Assembly: GCF_051020765.1 (NCBI RefSeq)
Contig: NW_027469599.1
Coordinates: forward strand, 1 to 64,000
Direction: 5' to 3'
Length of the DNA: 64,000 nt
Origin: Lasioglossum baleicum
Lineage: Eukaryota; Arthropoda; Insecta; Hymenoptera; Halictidae
The position numbers and the translations under genes are program-made. Of the stretch, positions 1 through 9,812 are shown piece after piece. The notes below the pieces were generated by a model. That model was given only the letters and a program-made list of their open reading frames with translations. It did not search any database and was not told the origin of the DNA. Positions within the stretch are counted from its first letter, which is position 1; every line of letters begins with the position of its first letter.

Positions 1-240
1 TACTTTGACAATTGCGTGCTATACGTAGCGAGAATCCTGTTTAGGATTTGATTTGATTACTTGAATCGAAGGAATTGTACTTGGACAATTGTTGAATTGG
101 TGAGCGGGATTATGGACCACTGGGAACGTTTCACTGTGACGCGGTATGAAGGGAGAACTATGCCCACGCACGTCCAGCCGTTTTGCTGGTCAATCCTCAA
201 CTGACTCTTCGAACATGGCCGCTCTTGGCCGTTGGTGGTA

Positions 241-512
241 GGGAGAGTGGCGGTTGCCTCCTATCGTTGCTGCGTCAGCACGAGGGGACCGTTGTTCCTC
301 CATTCCCCATCCATTCGTTGTTGGCAGGGAGAGTGACGGTTACCTCCTATCGTTGCTGCGTCAGCACGTGGGGACCGTGATTCCTCCATTCCCTATCCGT
401 ACTTGCTGCCTATTTTGTACAGCATTATTAACCCGTGCATTTGTCGAGGTGTTGCTTCCTCCGTCCATTCGTAGGGGACGCCTATTCCTCCATTCTCCAT
501 CCGTCCGTTGGC
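241..512. repeat. Degenerate 86-bp tandem repeat, about 2.5-3 copies
   Basis: A segment starting GGGAGAGTGGCGGTT at 241 recurs with few changes at 327 (GGGAGAGTGACGGTT), an offset of 86 bp. Both copies share CCTCCTATCGTTGCTGCGTC and a downstream TTCCTCCATTCCC stretch. A third, partial copy is visible around 474-512 (GGGGACGCCTATTCCTCCATT). The repeat explains two overlapping plus-strand open frames here, which share the peptide PPIVAASA/LLSLLRQH in different frames. Confidence 0.8.
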
Positions 513-576
513 TCGCCGATACTTGTGGATTTCCAAAGTTCTTTTGGGAGCAACGGTAAGGGATGGGATATGTTCT

Positions 577-586
577 TATAAAAAGG
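577..586 (+). promoter_or_regulatory. Possible TATA box
   Basis: TATAAAAAGG lies in the flank at about 577-586 and matches a eukaryotic TATA-box core. No clear initiator or downstream coding frame supports it, and the surrounding DNA is AT-rich, so a chance match is quite possible. If genuine, transcription would start near 605-615 and run toward the array. Confidence 0.2.
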
Positions 587-898
587 TCTCTCGCAGGATT
601 CCTACCATAGGCACAACTTACTTTGTCGCGCGTTTCGAGTTGACTCTTGTCGGGAACATCTCCCGAAGATCCACGTAGAATATGAATATTTACATCTTTG
701 TTACTTTTTGAAATATGAGTTTCAATTATATATTCTTTAATTGTCTCGGCATGTTTCATCGAGATTCAAGGAACTTCATGTAGATTTTACCAATGAAGCT
801 TTCATTCTGTAGTTTCGAAAAGTTACAAAGAATTACGAAAAGAAATGAAAAAATTTCCTACGGAACTAGAGATTTGTAAGAATGATGTAAGTGTGCAT

Positions 899-978
899 GT
901 TATATATGTTTTTATTGATTGCAAGCGTTATATATGTTTTTATTGATTGCAAGTGTTATATATGTTTTTATTGATTGC
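899..978. repeat. 28-bp tandem repeat, 2.9 copies
   Basis: Three near-perfect direct copies start at 899, 927 and 955. Each contains GTTATATATG followed by TTTTTATTGATTGC. The last copy is truncated after GATTGC. This is an AT-rich minisatellite unrelated in sequence to the 42-bp satellite. Confidence 0.95.
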
Positions 979-1019
979 GTTAATGTTTTGTTAATGTTTA
1001 CGTTGTGATTTTGTTTAAA

Positions 1020-1025
1020 AATAAA
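1020..1025 (+). promoter_or_regulatory. Possible polyadenylation signal AATAAA
   Basis: AATAAA occurs in an A-rich stretch just upstream of the array. It is about 440 bp downstream of the possible TATA box on the same strand. In AT-rich DNA this hexamer is common by chance, so it is recorded only as a candidate. Confidence 0.15.
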
Positions 1026-1080
1026 AAGAGACAGTCCCCTGCGAGCGATCAACGAAATAACACGTCGTGTCGAATCTTTA

Positions 1081-1116
1081 TGAATTCCGTATCGAGCCTG
1101 AATTCCGTGTCGAGCC
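1081..1116. repeat. 18-bp direct duplication next to the array
   Basis: TGAATTCCGTATCGAGCC at 1081-1098 is repeated with one change as TGAATTCCGTGTCGAGCC at 1099-1116. The GTCGAG in the second copy is also found at the start of each 42-mer. The match is too short to show common origin. Confidence 0.9.
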
Positions 1117-1137
1117 TCCTTATAATTTAATATAAGA

Positions 1138-1158
1138 CCTCAAGGCATTGGCTTGAGG
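1138..1158. repeat. Inverted repeat, 7-bp arms with 7-nt loop
   Basis: CCTCAAG at 1138-1144 and CTTGAGG at 1152-1158 are perfect reverse complements separated by GCATTGG. This is the first of two adjacent hairpin-forming sequences at the array border. It lacks a following T run, so it is not described as a terminator. Confidence 0.8.
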
Positions 1159-1161
1159 CCA

Positions 1162-1184
1162 ACGTCGGTCGGATCGGCCGACGT
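1162..1184. repeat. Near-perfect 23-nt palindrome at the array border
   Basis: The arms ACGTCGG (1162-1168) and CCGACGT (1178-1184) are exact reverse complements. The centre TCGGATCGG continues the pairing except for one wobble pair near the middle and one at the tip. It ends 2-3 bases before the first recognisable 42-mer. It could be an insertion or recombination footprint, or a protein site; the sequence alone does not decide. Confidence 0.8.
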
Positions 1185-1186
1185 CA

Positions 1187-2761
1187 CACGAGTAAAAACA
1201 CGTGCAACAGGATGCTTCCCGCAGGCTAGTCGAGTAAAAACACGTGCGAGAGGATGCATCCCGCAGGCTAGTCGAGTAAAAACACGTGCGAGAGGATGCT
1301 TCCCGCAGGCTAGTCGAGTAAAAACACGTGCAAGAGGATGCATCCCGCAGGCTAGTCGAGTAAAAACACGTGCGAGAGGATGCATCCCGCAGGCTAGTCG
1401 AGCAAAAACACGTGCGAGAGGATGCATCCCGCAGGCTAGTCGAGCAAAAACACGTGCGAGAGGATGCATCCTGCAGGCTAGTCGAGTAAAAACACGTGCG
1501 AGAGGATGCATCCCGCAGGCTAGTCGAGTAAAAACACGTGCGAGAGGATGCATCCCGCAGGCTAGTCGAGTAAAAACACGTGCAAGAGGATGCTTCCCGC
1601 AGGCTAGTCGAGTAAAAACACGTGCGAGAGGATGCATCCCGCAGGCTAGTCGAGTAAAAACACGTGCGAGAGGATGCATCCCGGAGGCTAGTCGAGTAAA
1701 AACACGTGCAAGAGGATGCTTCCCGCAGGCTAGTCGAGTAAAAACACGTGCGAGAGGATGCATCCCGCAGGCTAGTCGAGTAAAAACACGTGCGAGAGGA
1801 TGCTTCCCGCAGGCTAGTCGAGTAAAAACACGTGCGAGAGGATGCATCCCGCATGCTAGTCGAGTAAAAACACGTGCAAGAGGATGCTTCCCGCAGGCTA
1901 GTCGAGTAAAAACACGTGCGAGAGGATGCATCCTGCAGGCTAGTCGAGTAAAAACACGTGCGAGAGGATGCATCCCGCAGGCTAGTCATGTAAAAACACG
2001 TGCGAGAGGATGCATCCCGCAGGCTAGTCGAGTAAAAACACGTGCAAGAGGATGCTTCCCGCAGGCTAGTCGAGTAAAAACACGTGCGAGAGGATGCATC
2101 CTGCAGGCTAGTCGAGTAAAAACACGTGCGAGAGGATGCATCCCGCAGGCTAGTCGAGTAAAAACACGTGCAAGAGGATGCTTCCCGCAGGCTAGTCGAG
2201 TAAAAACACGTGCGAGAGGATGCATCCCGCAGGCTAGTCGAGTAAAAACACGTGCGAGAGGATGCATCCAGCAGGCTAGTCGAGCAAAAACACGTGCGAG
2301 AGGATGCATCCCGCAGGCTAGTCGAGTAAAAACACGTGCGAGAGGATGAATCCCGCAGGCTAGTCGAGTAAAAACACGTGCGAGAGGATGCATCCCGCAG
2401 GCTAGTCGAGCAAAAACACGTGCGAGAGGATGCATCCCGCAGGCTAGTCGAGCAAAAACACGTGCGAGAGGATGTATCCCGCAGGCTAGTGGAGTAAAAA
2501 CACGTGCGGGAGGATGCATCCCGCAGGCTAGTCGAGTAAAAACACGTGCGAGAGGATGCATCCAGCAGGCTAGTCGAGCAAAAACACGTGCGAGAGGATG
2601 CATCCCGCAGGCTAGTCGAGTAAAAACACGTGCGAGAGGATGCATCCCGCAGGCTAGTCGAGTAAAAACACGTGCGAGAGGATGCATCCCGCAGGCTAGT
2701 CGAGTAAAAACACGTGCGAGAGGATGCATCCCGCAGGCTAGTCGAGTAAAAACACGTGCGA
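1187..2761 (+). repeat. Left edge zone: pure 42-mers without 24-bp blocks
   Basis: About 37 consecutive 42-mers with no 24-bp insert. The zone is rich in the GCAAGAGGATGCTTCC variant and in CCTGCAGG and CCGGAGG variants. It also carries a GTCATGTAAAA unit (about 1986), seen again near 17,130. Similar mixtures recur around 16,500-17,500, so this edge is probably a copy of an internal segment or the source of one. Confidence 0.8.
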
Positions 2762-4025
2762 GGTTTTGTGGGATGCGCATGCGCAGGTTTTGTTGGATGC
2801 GCATGCGCAGGTTTTTTGGGATGCGCATGCCTAGTCGAGCAAAAACACGTGCGAGAGGATGCATCCCGCAGGCTAGTCGAGCAAAAACACGTGCGAGAGG
2901 ATGCATCCCGCAGGCTAGTCGAGCAAAAACACGTGCGAGAGGATGTATCCCGCAGGCTAGTGGAGTAAAAACACGTGCGGGAGGATGCATCCCGCAGGCT
3001 AGTCGAGTAAAAACACGTGCGAGAGGATGCATCCAGCAGGCTAGTCGAGCAAAAACACGTGCGAGAGGATGCATCCCGCAGGCTAGTCGAGTAAAAACAC
3101 GTGCGAGAGGATGCATCCCGCAGGCTAGTCGAGCAAAAACACGTGCGAGACGATGCATCCCGCAGGCTAGTCGAGTAAAAACACGTGCGAGAGGATGCAT
3201 CCCGCAGGCTAGTCGAGTAAAAACACGTGCGAGAGGATGCATCCCGCAGGCTAGTCGAGTAAAAACACGTGCGAGGTTTTGTGGGATGCGCATGCGCAGG
3301 TTTTGTGGGATGCGCATGCGCAGGTTTTTTGGGATGCGCATGCCTAGTCGAGCAAAAACACGTGCGAGAGGATGCATCCCGCAGGCTAGTCGAGCAAAAA
3401 CACGTGCGAGAGGATGTATCCCGCAGGCTAGTGGAGTAAAAACACGTGCGGGAGGATGCATCCCGCAGGCTAGTCGAGTAAAAACACGTGCGAGAGGATG
3501 CATCCAGCAGGCTAGTAGAGCAAAAACACGTGCGAGAGGATGCATCCCGCAGGCTAGTCGAGTAAAAACACGTGCGAGAGGATGAATCCCGCAGGCTAGT
3601 CGAGTAAAAACACGTGCGAGAGGATGCATCCCGCAGGCTAGTCGAGCAAAAACACGTGCGAGAGGATGCATCCCGCAGGCTAGTCGAGTAAAAACACGTG
3701 CGAGAGGATGCATCCTGCAGGCTAGTCGAGTAAAAACACGTGCGAGAGGATGCATCCCGCAGGCTAGTCGAGTAAAAACACGTGCGAGGGGATGCATCCC
3801 GCAGGCTAGTCGAGTAAAAACACGTGCAAGAGGATGCTTCCCGCAGGCTAGTCGAGTAAAAACACGTGCGAGAGGATGCATCCCGCAGGCTAGTCGAGAA
3901 AAAAAACACGTGCGAGAGGATGCTTCCCGCAGGCTAGTCGAGTAAAAACACGTGCGAGAGGATGAATCCCGCAGGCTAGTCGAGTAAAAACACGTGCGAG
4001 AGGATGCATCCCGCAGGCTAGTCGA
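2110..4025 (+). repeat. Higher-order repeat A, copy 1 (offset 2,591)
   Basis: This segment matches about 4701-6616 at a constant offset of 2,591 bp. Shared markers are two 24-bp blocks (2762 and 3275 against 5353 and 5866), the CATCCAGCAGG variants, the GACGATGC unit near 3149, the GATGAATCC unit and the eight-A spacer near 3897. The boundaries are where the marker variants stop agreeing. Confidence 0.85.
2762..2830 (+). repeat. First 24-bp block (3 copies)
   Basis: This is the leftmost block. Its second copy carries TTTTGTTGGATG in place of TTTTGTGGGATG. The same variant is present in the block at 5353, 2,591 bp downstream, which marks the two blocks as copies of one segment. Confidence 0.95.
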
Positions 4026-4029
4026 GCAA

Positions 4030-4750
4030 AAACACGCGCGAGAGCATGCATCCCGCAGGCTAGTCGAGCAAAAACACGTGCGAGAGGATGCATCCCGCAG
4101 GCTAGTCGAGTAAAAACACGTGCGAGTGGATGCATCCCGCAGGCTAGTCGAGTAAAAACACGTGCGAGAGGATGCATCCCGCAGGCTAGTCGAGTAAAAA
4201 CACGTGCGAGGTTTTGTGGGATGCGCATGCGCAGGTTTTGTGGGATGCGCATGCGCAGGTTTTTTGGGATGCGCATGCCTAGTCGAGCAAAAACACGTGC
4301 GAGAGGATGCATCCCGCAGGCTAGTCGAGCAAAAACACGTGCGAGAGGATGCATCCCGCAGGCTAGTCGAGCAAAAACACGTGCGAGAGGATGTATCCCG
4401 CAGGCTAGTGGAGTAAAAACACGTGCGGGAGGATGCATCCCGCAGGCTAGTCGAGTAAAAACACGTGCGAGAGGATGCATCCAGCAGGCTAGTCGAGCAA
4501 AAACACGTGCGAGAGGATGCATCCCGCAGGCTAGTCGAGTAAAAACACGTGCGAGAGTATGAATCCCGCAGGCTAGTCGAGTAAAAACACGTGCGAGAGG
4601 ATGCATCCCGCAGGCTAGTCGAGCAAAAACACGTGCGAGACGATGCATCCCGCAGGCTAGTCGAGTAAAAACACGTGCGAGAGGATGCATCCCGCAGGCT
4701 AGTCGAGTAAAAACACGTGCGAGAGGATGCATCCCGCAGGCTAGTCGAGT
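4030..4750 (+). repeat. Higher-order repeat B, copy 1 (offset 3,338)
   Basis: This segment matches about 7368-8088. It contains a CACGCGCGAGAGC unit, a GAGTGGATGC unit, the block at 4210, and a GAGAGTATGAATCC unit near 4556 that reappears at 7894. Confidence 0.8.
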
Positions 4751-6616
4751 AAAAACACGTGCAAGAGGATGCTTCCCGCAGGCTAGTCGAGTAAAAACAC
4801 GTGCGAGAGGATGCATCCCGCAGGCTAGTCGAGTAAAAACACGTGCGAGAGGATGCATCCAGCAGGCTAGTCGAGCAAAAACACGTGCGAGAGGATGCAT
4901 CCCGCAGGCTAGTCGAGTAAAAACACGTGCGAGAGGATGAATCCCGCAGGCTAGTCGAGTAAAAACACGTGCGAGAGGATGCATCCCGCAGGCTAGTCGA
5001 GCAAAAACACGTGCGAGAGGATGCATCCCGCAGGCTAGTCGAGCAAAAACACGTGCGAGAGGATGTATCCCGCAGGCTAGTGGAGTAAAAACACGTGCGG
5101 GAGGATGCATCCCGCAGGCTAGTCGAGTAAAAACACGTGCGAGAGGATGCATCCAGCAGGCTAGTCGAGCAAAAACACGTGCGAGAGGATGCATCCCGCA
5201 GGCTAGTCGAGTAAAAACACGTGCGAGAGGATGCATCCCGCAGGCTAGTCGAGTAAAAACACGTGCGAGAGGATGCATCCCGCAGGCTAGTCGAGTAAAA
5301 ACACGTGCGAGAGGATGCATCCCGCAGGCTAGTCGAGTAAAAACACGTGCGAGGTTTTGTGGGATGCGCATGCGCAGGTTTTGTTGGATGCGCATGCGCA
5401 GGTTTTTTGGGATGCGCATGCCTAGTCGAGCAAAAACACGTGCGAGAGGATGCATCCCGCAGGCTAGTCGAGCAAAAACACGTGCGAGAGGATGCATCCC
5501 GCAGGCTAGTCGAGCAAAAACACGTGCGAGAGGATGTATCCCGCAGGCTAGTGGAGTAAAAACACGTGCGGGAGGATGCATCCCGCAGGCTAGTCGAGTA
5601 AAAACACGTGCGAGAGGATGCATCCAGCAGGCTAGTCGAGCAAAAACACGTGCGAGAGGATGCATCCCGCAGGCTAGTCGAGTAAAAACACGTGCGAGAG
5701 GATGCATCCCGCAGGCTAGTCGAGCAAAAACACGTGCGAGACGATGCATCCCGCAGGCTAGTCGAGTAAAAACACGTGCGAGAGGATGCATCCCGCAGGC
5801 TAGTCGAGTAAAAACACGTGCGAGAGGATGCATCCCGCAGGCTAGTCGAGTAAAAACACGTGCGAGGTTTTGTGGGATGCGCATGCGCAGGTTTTGTGGG
5901 ATGCGCATGCGCAGGTTTTTTGGGATGCGCATGCCTAGTCGAGCAAAAACACGTGCGAGAGGATGCATCCCGCAGGCTAGTCGAGCAAAAACACGTGCGA
6001 GAGGATGTATCCCGCAGGCTAGTGGAGTAAAAACACGTGCGGGAGGATGCATCCCGCAGGCTAGTCGAGTAAAAACACGTGCGAGAGGATGCATCCAGCA
6101 GGCTAGTAGAGCAAAAACACGTGCGAGAGGATGCATCCCGCAGGCTAGTCGAGTAAAAACACGTGCGAGAGGATGAATCCCGCAGGCTAGTCGAGTAAAA
6201 ACACGTGCGAGAGGATGCATCCCGCAGGCTAGTCGAGCAAAAACACGTGCGAGAGGATGCATCCCGCAGGCTAGTCGAGTAAAAACACGTGCGAGAGGAT
6301 GCATCCTGCAGGCTAGTCGAGTAAAAACACGTGCGAGAGGATGCATCCCGCAGGCTAGTCGAGTAAAAACACGTGCGAGGGGATGCATCCCGCAGGCTAG
6401 TCGAGTAAAAACACGTGCAAGAGGATGCTTCCCGCAGGCTAGTCGAGTAAAAACACGTGCGAGAGGATGCATCCCGCAGGCTAGTCGAGAAAAAAAACAC
6501 GTGCGAGAGGATGCTTCCCGCAGGCTAGTCGAGTAAAAACACGTGCGAGAGGATGAATCCCGCAGGCTAGTCGAGTAAAAACACGTGCGAGAGGATGCAT
6601 CCCGCAGGCTAGTCGA
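4701..6616 (+). repeat. Higher-order repeat A, copy 2
   Basis: Downstream copy of 2110-4025. The part from about 5700 onward is also repeated 12,647 bp further on, so this segment has been copied at least twice. Confidence 0.85.
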
Positions 6617-7735
6617 GTAAAAACACGTGCGAGAGGATGCATCCCGCAGGCTAGTCGAGTAAAAACACGTGCGAGGTTTTGTGGGATGCGCATGCGCAGG
6701 TTTTGTGGGATGCGCATGCGCAGGTTTTATGGGATGCGCATGCGCAGGTTTTTTGGGATGCGCATGCCTAGTCGAGCAAAAACACGTGCGAGAGGATGCA
6801 TCCCGCAGGCTAGTCGAGTAAAAACACGTGCAAGAGGATGCATCCTGCAGGCTAGTCGAGTAAAAACACGTGCGAGAGGATGCATCCCGCAGGCTAGTCG
6901 AGTAAAAACACGTGCGAGAGGATGCATCCCGCAGGCTAGTCGAGTAAAAACACGTGCGAGAGGATGCTTCCCGCAGGCTAGTCAAGTAAAAACACGTGCG
7001 AGAGGATGCATCCCGCAGGCTAGTCGAGTAAAAACACGTGCGAGAGGATGCGTCCCGCAGGCTAGTCCTGCAAAAACACGTGCGAGAGGATGCATCCCGC
7101 AGGCTAGTCGAGCAAAAACACGTGCGAGAGGATGCATCCCGCATGCTAGTCGAGTAAAAACACGTGCGAGAGGATGCATCCCGCAGGCTAGTCGAGTAAA
7201 AACACGTGCGAGAGGATGCATCCCGCAGGCTAGTCGAGTAAAAACACGTGCGAGAGGATGCATCCCGCAGGCTAATCGAGTAAAAACACGTGCGAGAGGA
7301 TGCATCCCGCAGGCTAGTCGAGTAAGAACACGTGCGAGAGGATGGGTCCCGCAGGCTAGTCGAGCAAAAACACGCGCGAGAGCATGCATCCCGCAGGCTA
7401 GTCGAGCAAAAACACGTGCGAGAGGATGCATCCCGCAGGCTAGTCGAGTAAAAACACGTGCGAGTGGATGCATCCCGCAGGCTAGTCGAGTAAAAACACG
7501 TGCGAGAGGATGCATCCCGCAGGCTAGTCGAGTAAAAACACGTGCGAGGTTTTGTGGGATGCGCATGCGCAGGTTTTGTGGGATGCGCATGCGCAGGTTT
7601 TTTGGGATGCGCATGCCTAGTCGAGCAAAAACACGTGCGAGAGGATGCATCCCGCAGGCTAGTCGAGCAAAAACACGTGCGAGAGGATGCATCCCGCAGG
7701 CTAGTCGAGCAAAAACACGTGCGAGAGGATGTATC
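5700..7735 (+). repeat. Higher-order repeat C, copy 1 (offset 12,647)
   Basis: About 2.0 kb matching 18347-20382. Blocks at 5866, 6675 and 7548 correspond to 18513, 19322 and 20195. The rare TTTTATGGG copy in the 6675 block is shared, as is the eight-A spacer near 6487. Confidence 0.85.
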
Positions 7736-8088
7736 CCGCAGGCTAGTGGAGTAAAAACACGTGCGGGAGGATGCATCCCGCAGGCTAGTCGAGTAAAAAC
7801 ACGTGCGAGAGGATGCATCCAGCAGGCTAGTCGAGCAAAAACACGTGCGAGAGGATGCATCCCGCAGGCTAGTCGAGTAAAAACACGTGCGAGAGTATGA
7901 ATCCCGCAGGCTAGTCGAGTAAAAACACGTGCGAGAGGATGCATCCCGCAGGCTAGTCGAGCAAAAACACGTGCGAGACGATGCATCCCGCAGGCTAGTC
8001 GAGTAAAAACACGTGCGAGAGGATGCATCCCGCAGGCTAGTCGAGTAAAAACACGTGCGAGAGGATGCATCCCGCAGGCTAGTCGAGT
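7368..8088 (+). repeat. Higher-order repeat B, copy 2
   Basis: Copy of 4030-4750, including the block at 7548. It overlaps the end of the segment duplicated at 12,647 bp offset, so the repeat families form a mosaic. Confidence 0.8.
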
Positions 8089-8102
8089 AAAAACACGTGC
8101 GA

Positions 8103-8147
8103 GGTTTTGTGGGATGCGCATGCGCAGGTTTTTTGGGATGCGCATGC
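8103..8147 (+). repeat. Shortest 24-bp block (2 copies)
   Basis: Only two copies are present here (45 bp), one GTGGGA type and one TTGGGA type. This shows that copy number within blocks changes by whole 24-bp units. Confidence 0.95.
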
Positions 8148-9812
8148 CTAGTCGAGCAAAAACACGTGCGAGAGGATGCATCCCGCAGGCTAGTCGAGCA
8201 AAAACACGTGCGAGAGGATGTATCCCGCAGGCTAGTGGAGTAAAAACACGTGCGGGAGGATGCATCCCGCAGGCTAGTCGAGTAAAAACACGTGCGAGAG
8301 GATGCATCCAGCAGGCTAGTCGAGCAAAAACACGTGCGAGAGGATGCATCCCGCAGGCTAGTCGAGTAAAAACACGTGCGAGAGGATGAATCCCGCAGGC
8401 TAGTCGAGTAAAAACACGTGCGAGAGGATGCATCCCGCAGGCTAGTCGAGCAAAAACACGTGCGAGAGGATGCATCCCGCAGGCTAGTCGAGTAAAAACA
8501 CGTGCGAGAGGATGCATCCTGCAGGCTAGTCGAGTAAAAACACGTGCAAGAGGATGCTTCCCGCAGGCTAGTCGAGTAAAAACACGTGCGAGAGGATGCA
8601 TCCCGCAGGCTAGTCGAGAAAAAAAACACGTGCGAGAGGATGCTTCCCGCAGGCTAGTCGAGTAAAAACACGTGCGAGAGGATGAATCCCGCAGGCTAGT
8701 CGAGTAAAAACACGTGCGAGAGGATGTATCCCGCAGGCTAGTCGAGTAAAAACACGTGCGAGAGGATGCATCCCGCAGGCTAGTCGAGTAAAAACACGTG
8801 CGAGGTTTTGTGGGATGCGCATGCGCAGGTTTTGTGGGATGCGCATGCGCAGGTTTTTTGGGATGCGCATGCGCAGGTTTTTTGGGATGCGCATGCCTAG
8901 TCGTGCAAAAACACGTGCGAGAGGATGCATCCCGCAGGCTAGTCGAGTAAAAACACGTGCAAGAGGATGCATCCTGCAGGCTAGTCGAGTAAAAACACGT
9001 GCGAGAGGATGCATCCCGCAGGCTAGTCGAGTAAAAACACGTGCGAGAGGATGCATCCCGCAGGCTAGTCGAGTAAAAACACGTGCGAGAGGATGCTTCC
9101 CGCAGGCTAGTCAAGTAAAAACACGTGCGAGAGGATGCATCCCGCAGGCTAGTCGAGCAAAAACACGTGCGAGAGGATGCATCCCGCAGGCTAGTCGAGT
9201 AAAAACACGTGCGAGAGGATGCATCCTGCAGGCTAGTCGAGTAAAAACACGTGCGAGAGGATGCATCCCGCAGGCTAGTCGAGTAAAAACACGTGCAAGA
9301 GGATGCTTCCCGCAGGCTAGTCGAGCAAAAACACGTGCGAGAGGATGCATCCCGCAGGCTAGTCGAGCAAAAACACGTGCGAGAGGATGCATCCGCAGGC
9401 TAGTCGAGTAAAAACACGTGCGAGAGGATGCATCCCGCAGGCTAGTCGAGCAAAAACACGTGCGAGAGGATGCATCCCGCAGGCTAGTCGAGTAAAAACA
9501 CGAGCGAGAGGATGCATCCCGCAGGCTAGTCGAGTAAAAACACGTGCGAGAGGATGCGTCCCGCAGGCTAGTCCTGCAAAAACACGTGCGAGAGGATGCA
9601 TCCCGCAGGCTAGTCGAGTAAAAACACGTGCGAGAGGATGCGTCACGCAGGCTAGTCGAGCAAAAACACGTGCGAGAGGATGCATCCCGCAGGCTAGTCG
9701 AGCAAAAACACGTGCGAGAGGATGCATCCCGCAGGCTAGTCGAGTAAAAACACGTGCGAGAGGATGCATCCCGCAGGCTAGTCGAGTAAAAACACGTGCG
9801 AGAGGATGCATC

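Larger units (their letters stand above)
1..1186. other. Non-array left flank, AT-rich, no confident gene
   Basis: This is the only part of the window outside the satellite. It contains short tandem duplications, long AT-rich runs between about 690 and 1030, and a more GC-rich stretch at 130-520. Three short open frames are present (183-380 plus, 254-559 plus, 361-759 minus). They overlap one another and the first two run through a degenerate tandem repeat. None shows a recognisable domain, signal peptide or membrane segment, so none is called as a gene. The stretch could be intergenic DNA or the remnant of a mobile element; I cannot tell which. The uninterrupted change to satellite at about 1187 is seen directly. 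Confidence 0.85.

Noticed and set aside
183..559. Two plus-strand frames (65 and 101 codons) in the flank
   Set aside because: Both read the same tandem duplication in different frames, which explains their shared peptides. There is no coding evidence.
361..759. 132-codon minus-strand frame in the flank as a gene
   Set aside because: No recognisable domain or conserved motif. Its 3' part overlaps the 86-bp degenerate repeat, and two plus-strand frames overlap it. No supporting promoter or splice evidence is visible.
1138..1158. Rho-independent terminator
   Set aside because: The stem is short, no T run follows, and the context is eukaryotic-looking satellite border DNA.
1..1186. LTR retrotransposon end (TATA-like and polyA-like signals)
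   Set aside because: No terminal repeats, primer-binding site, polypurine tract or coding remnant could be identified in the flank.
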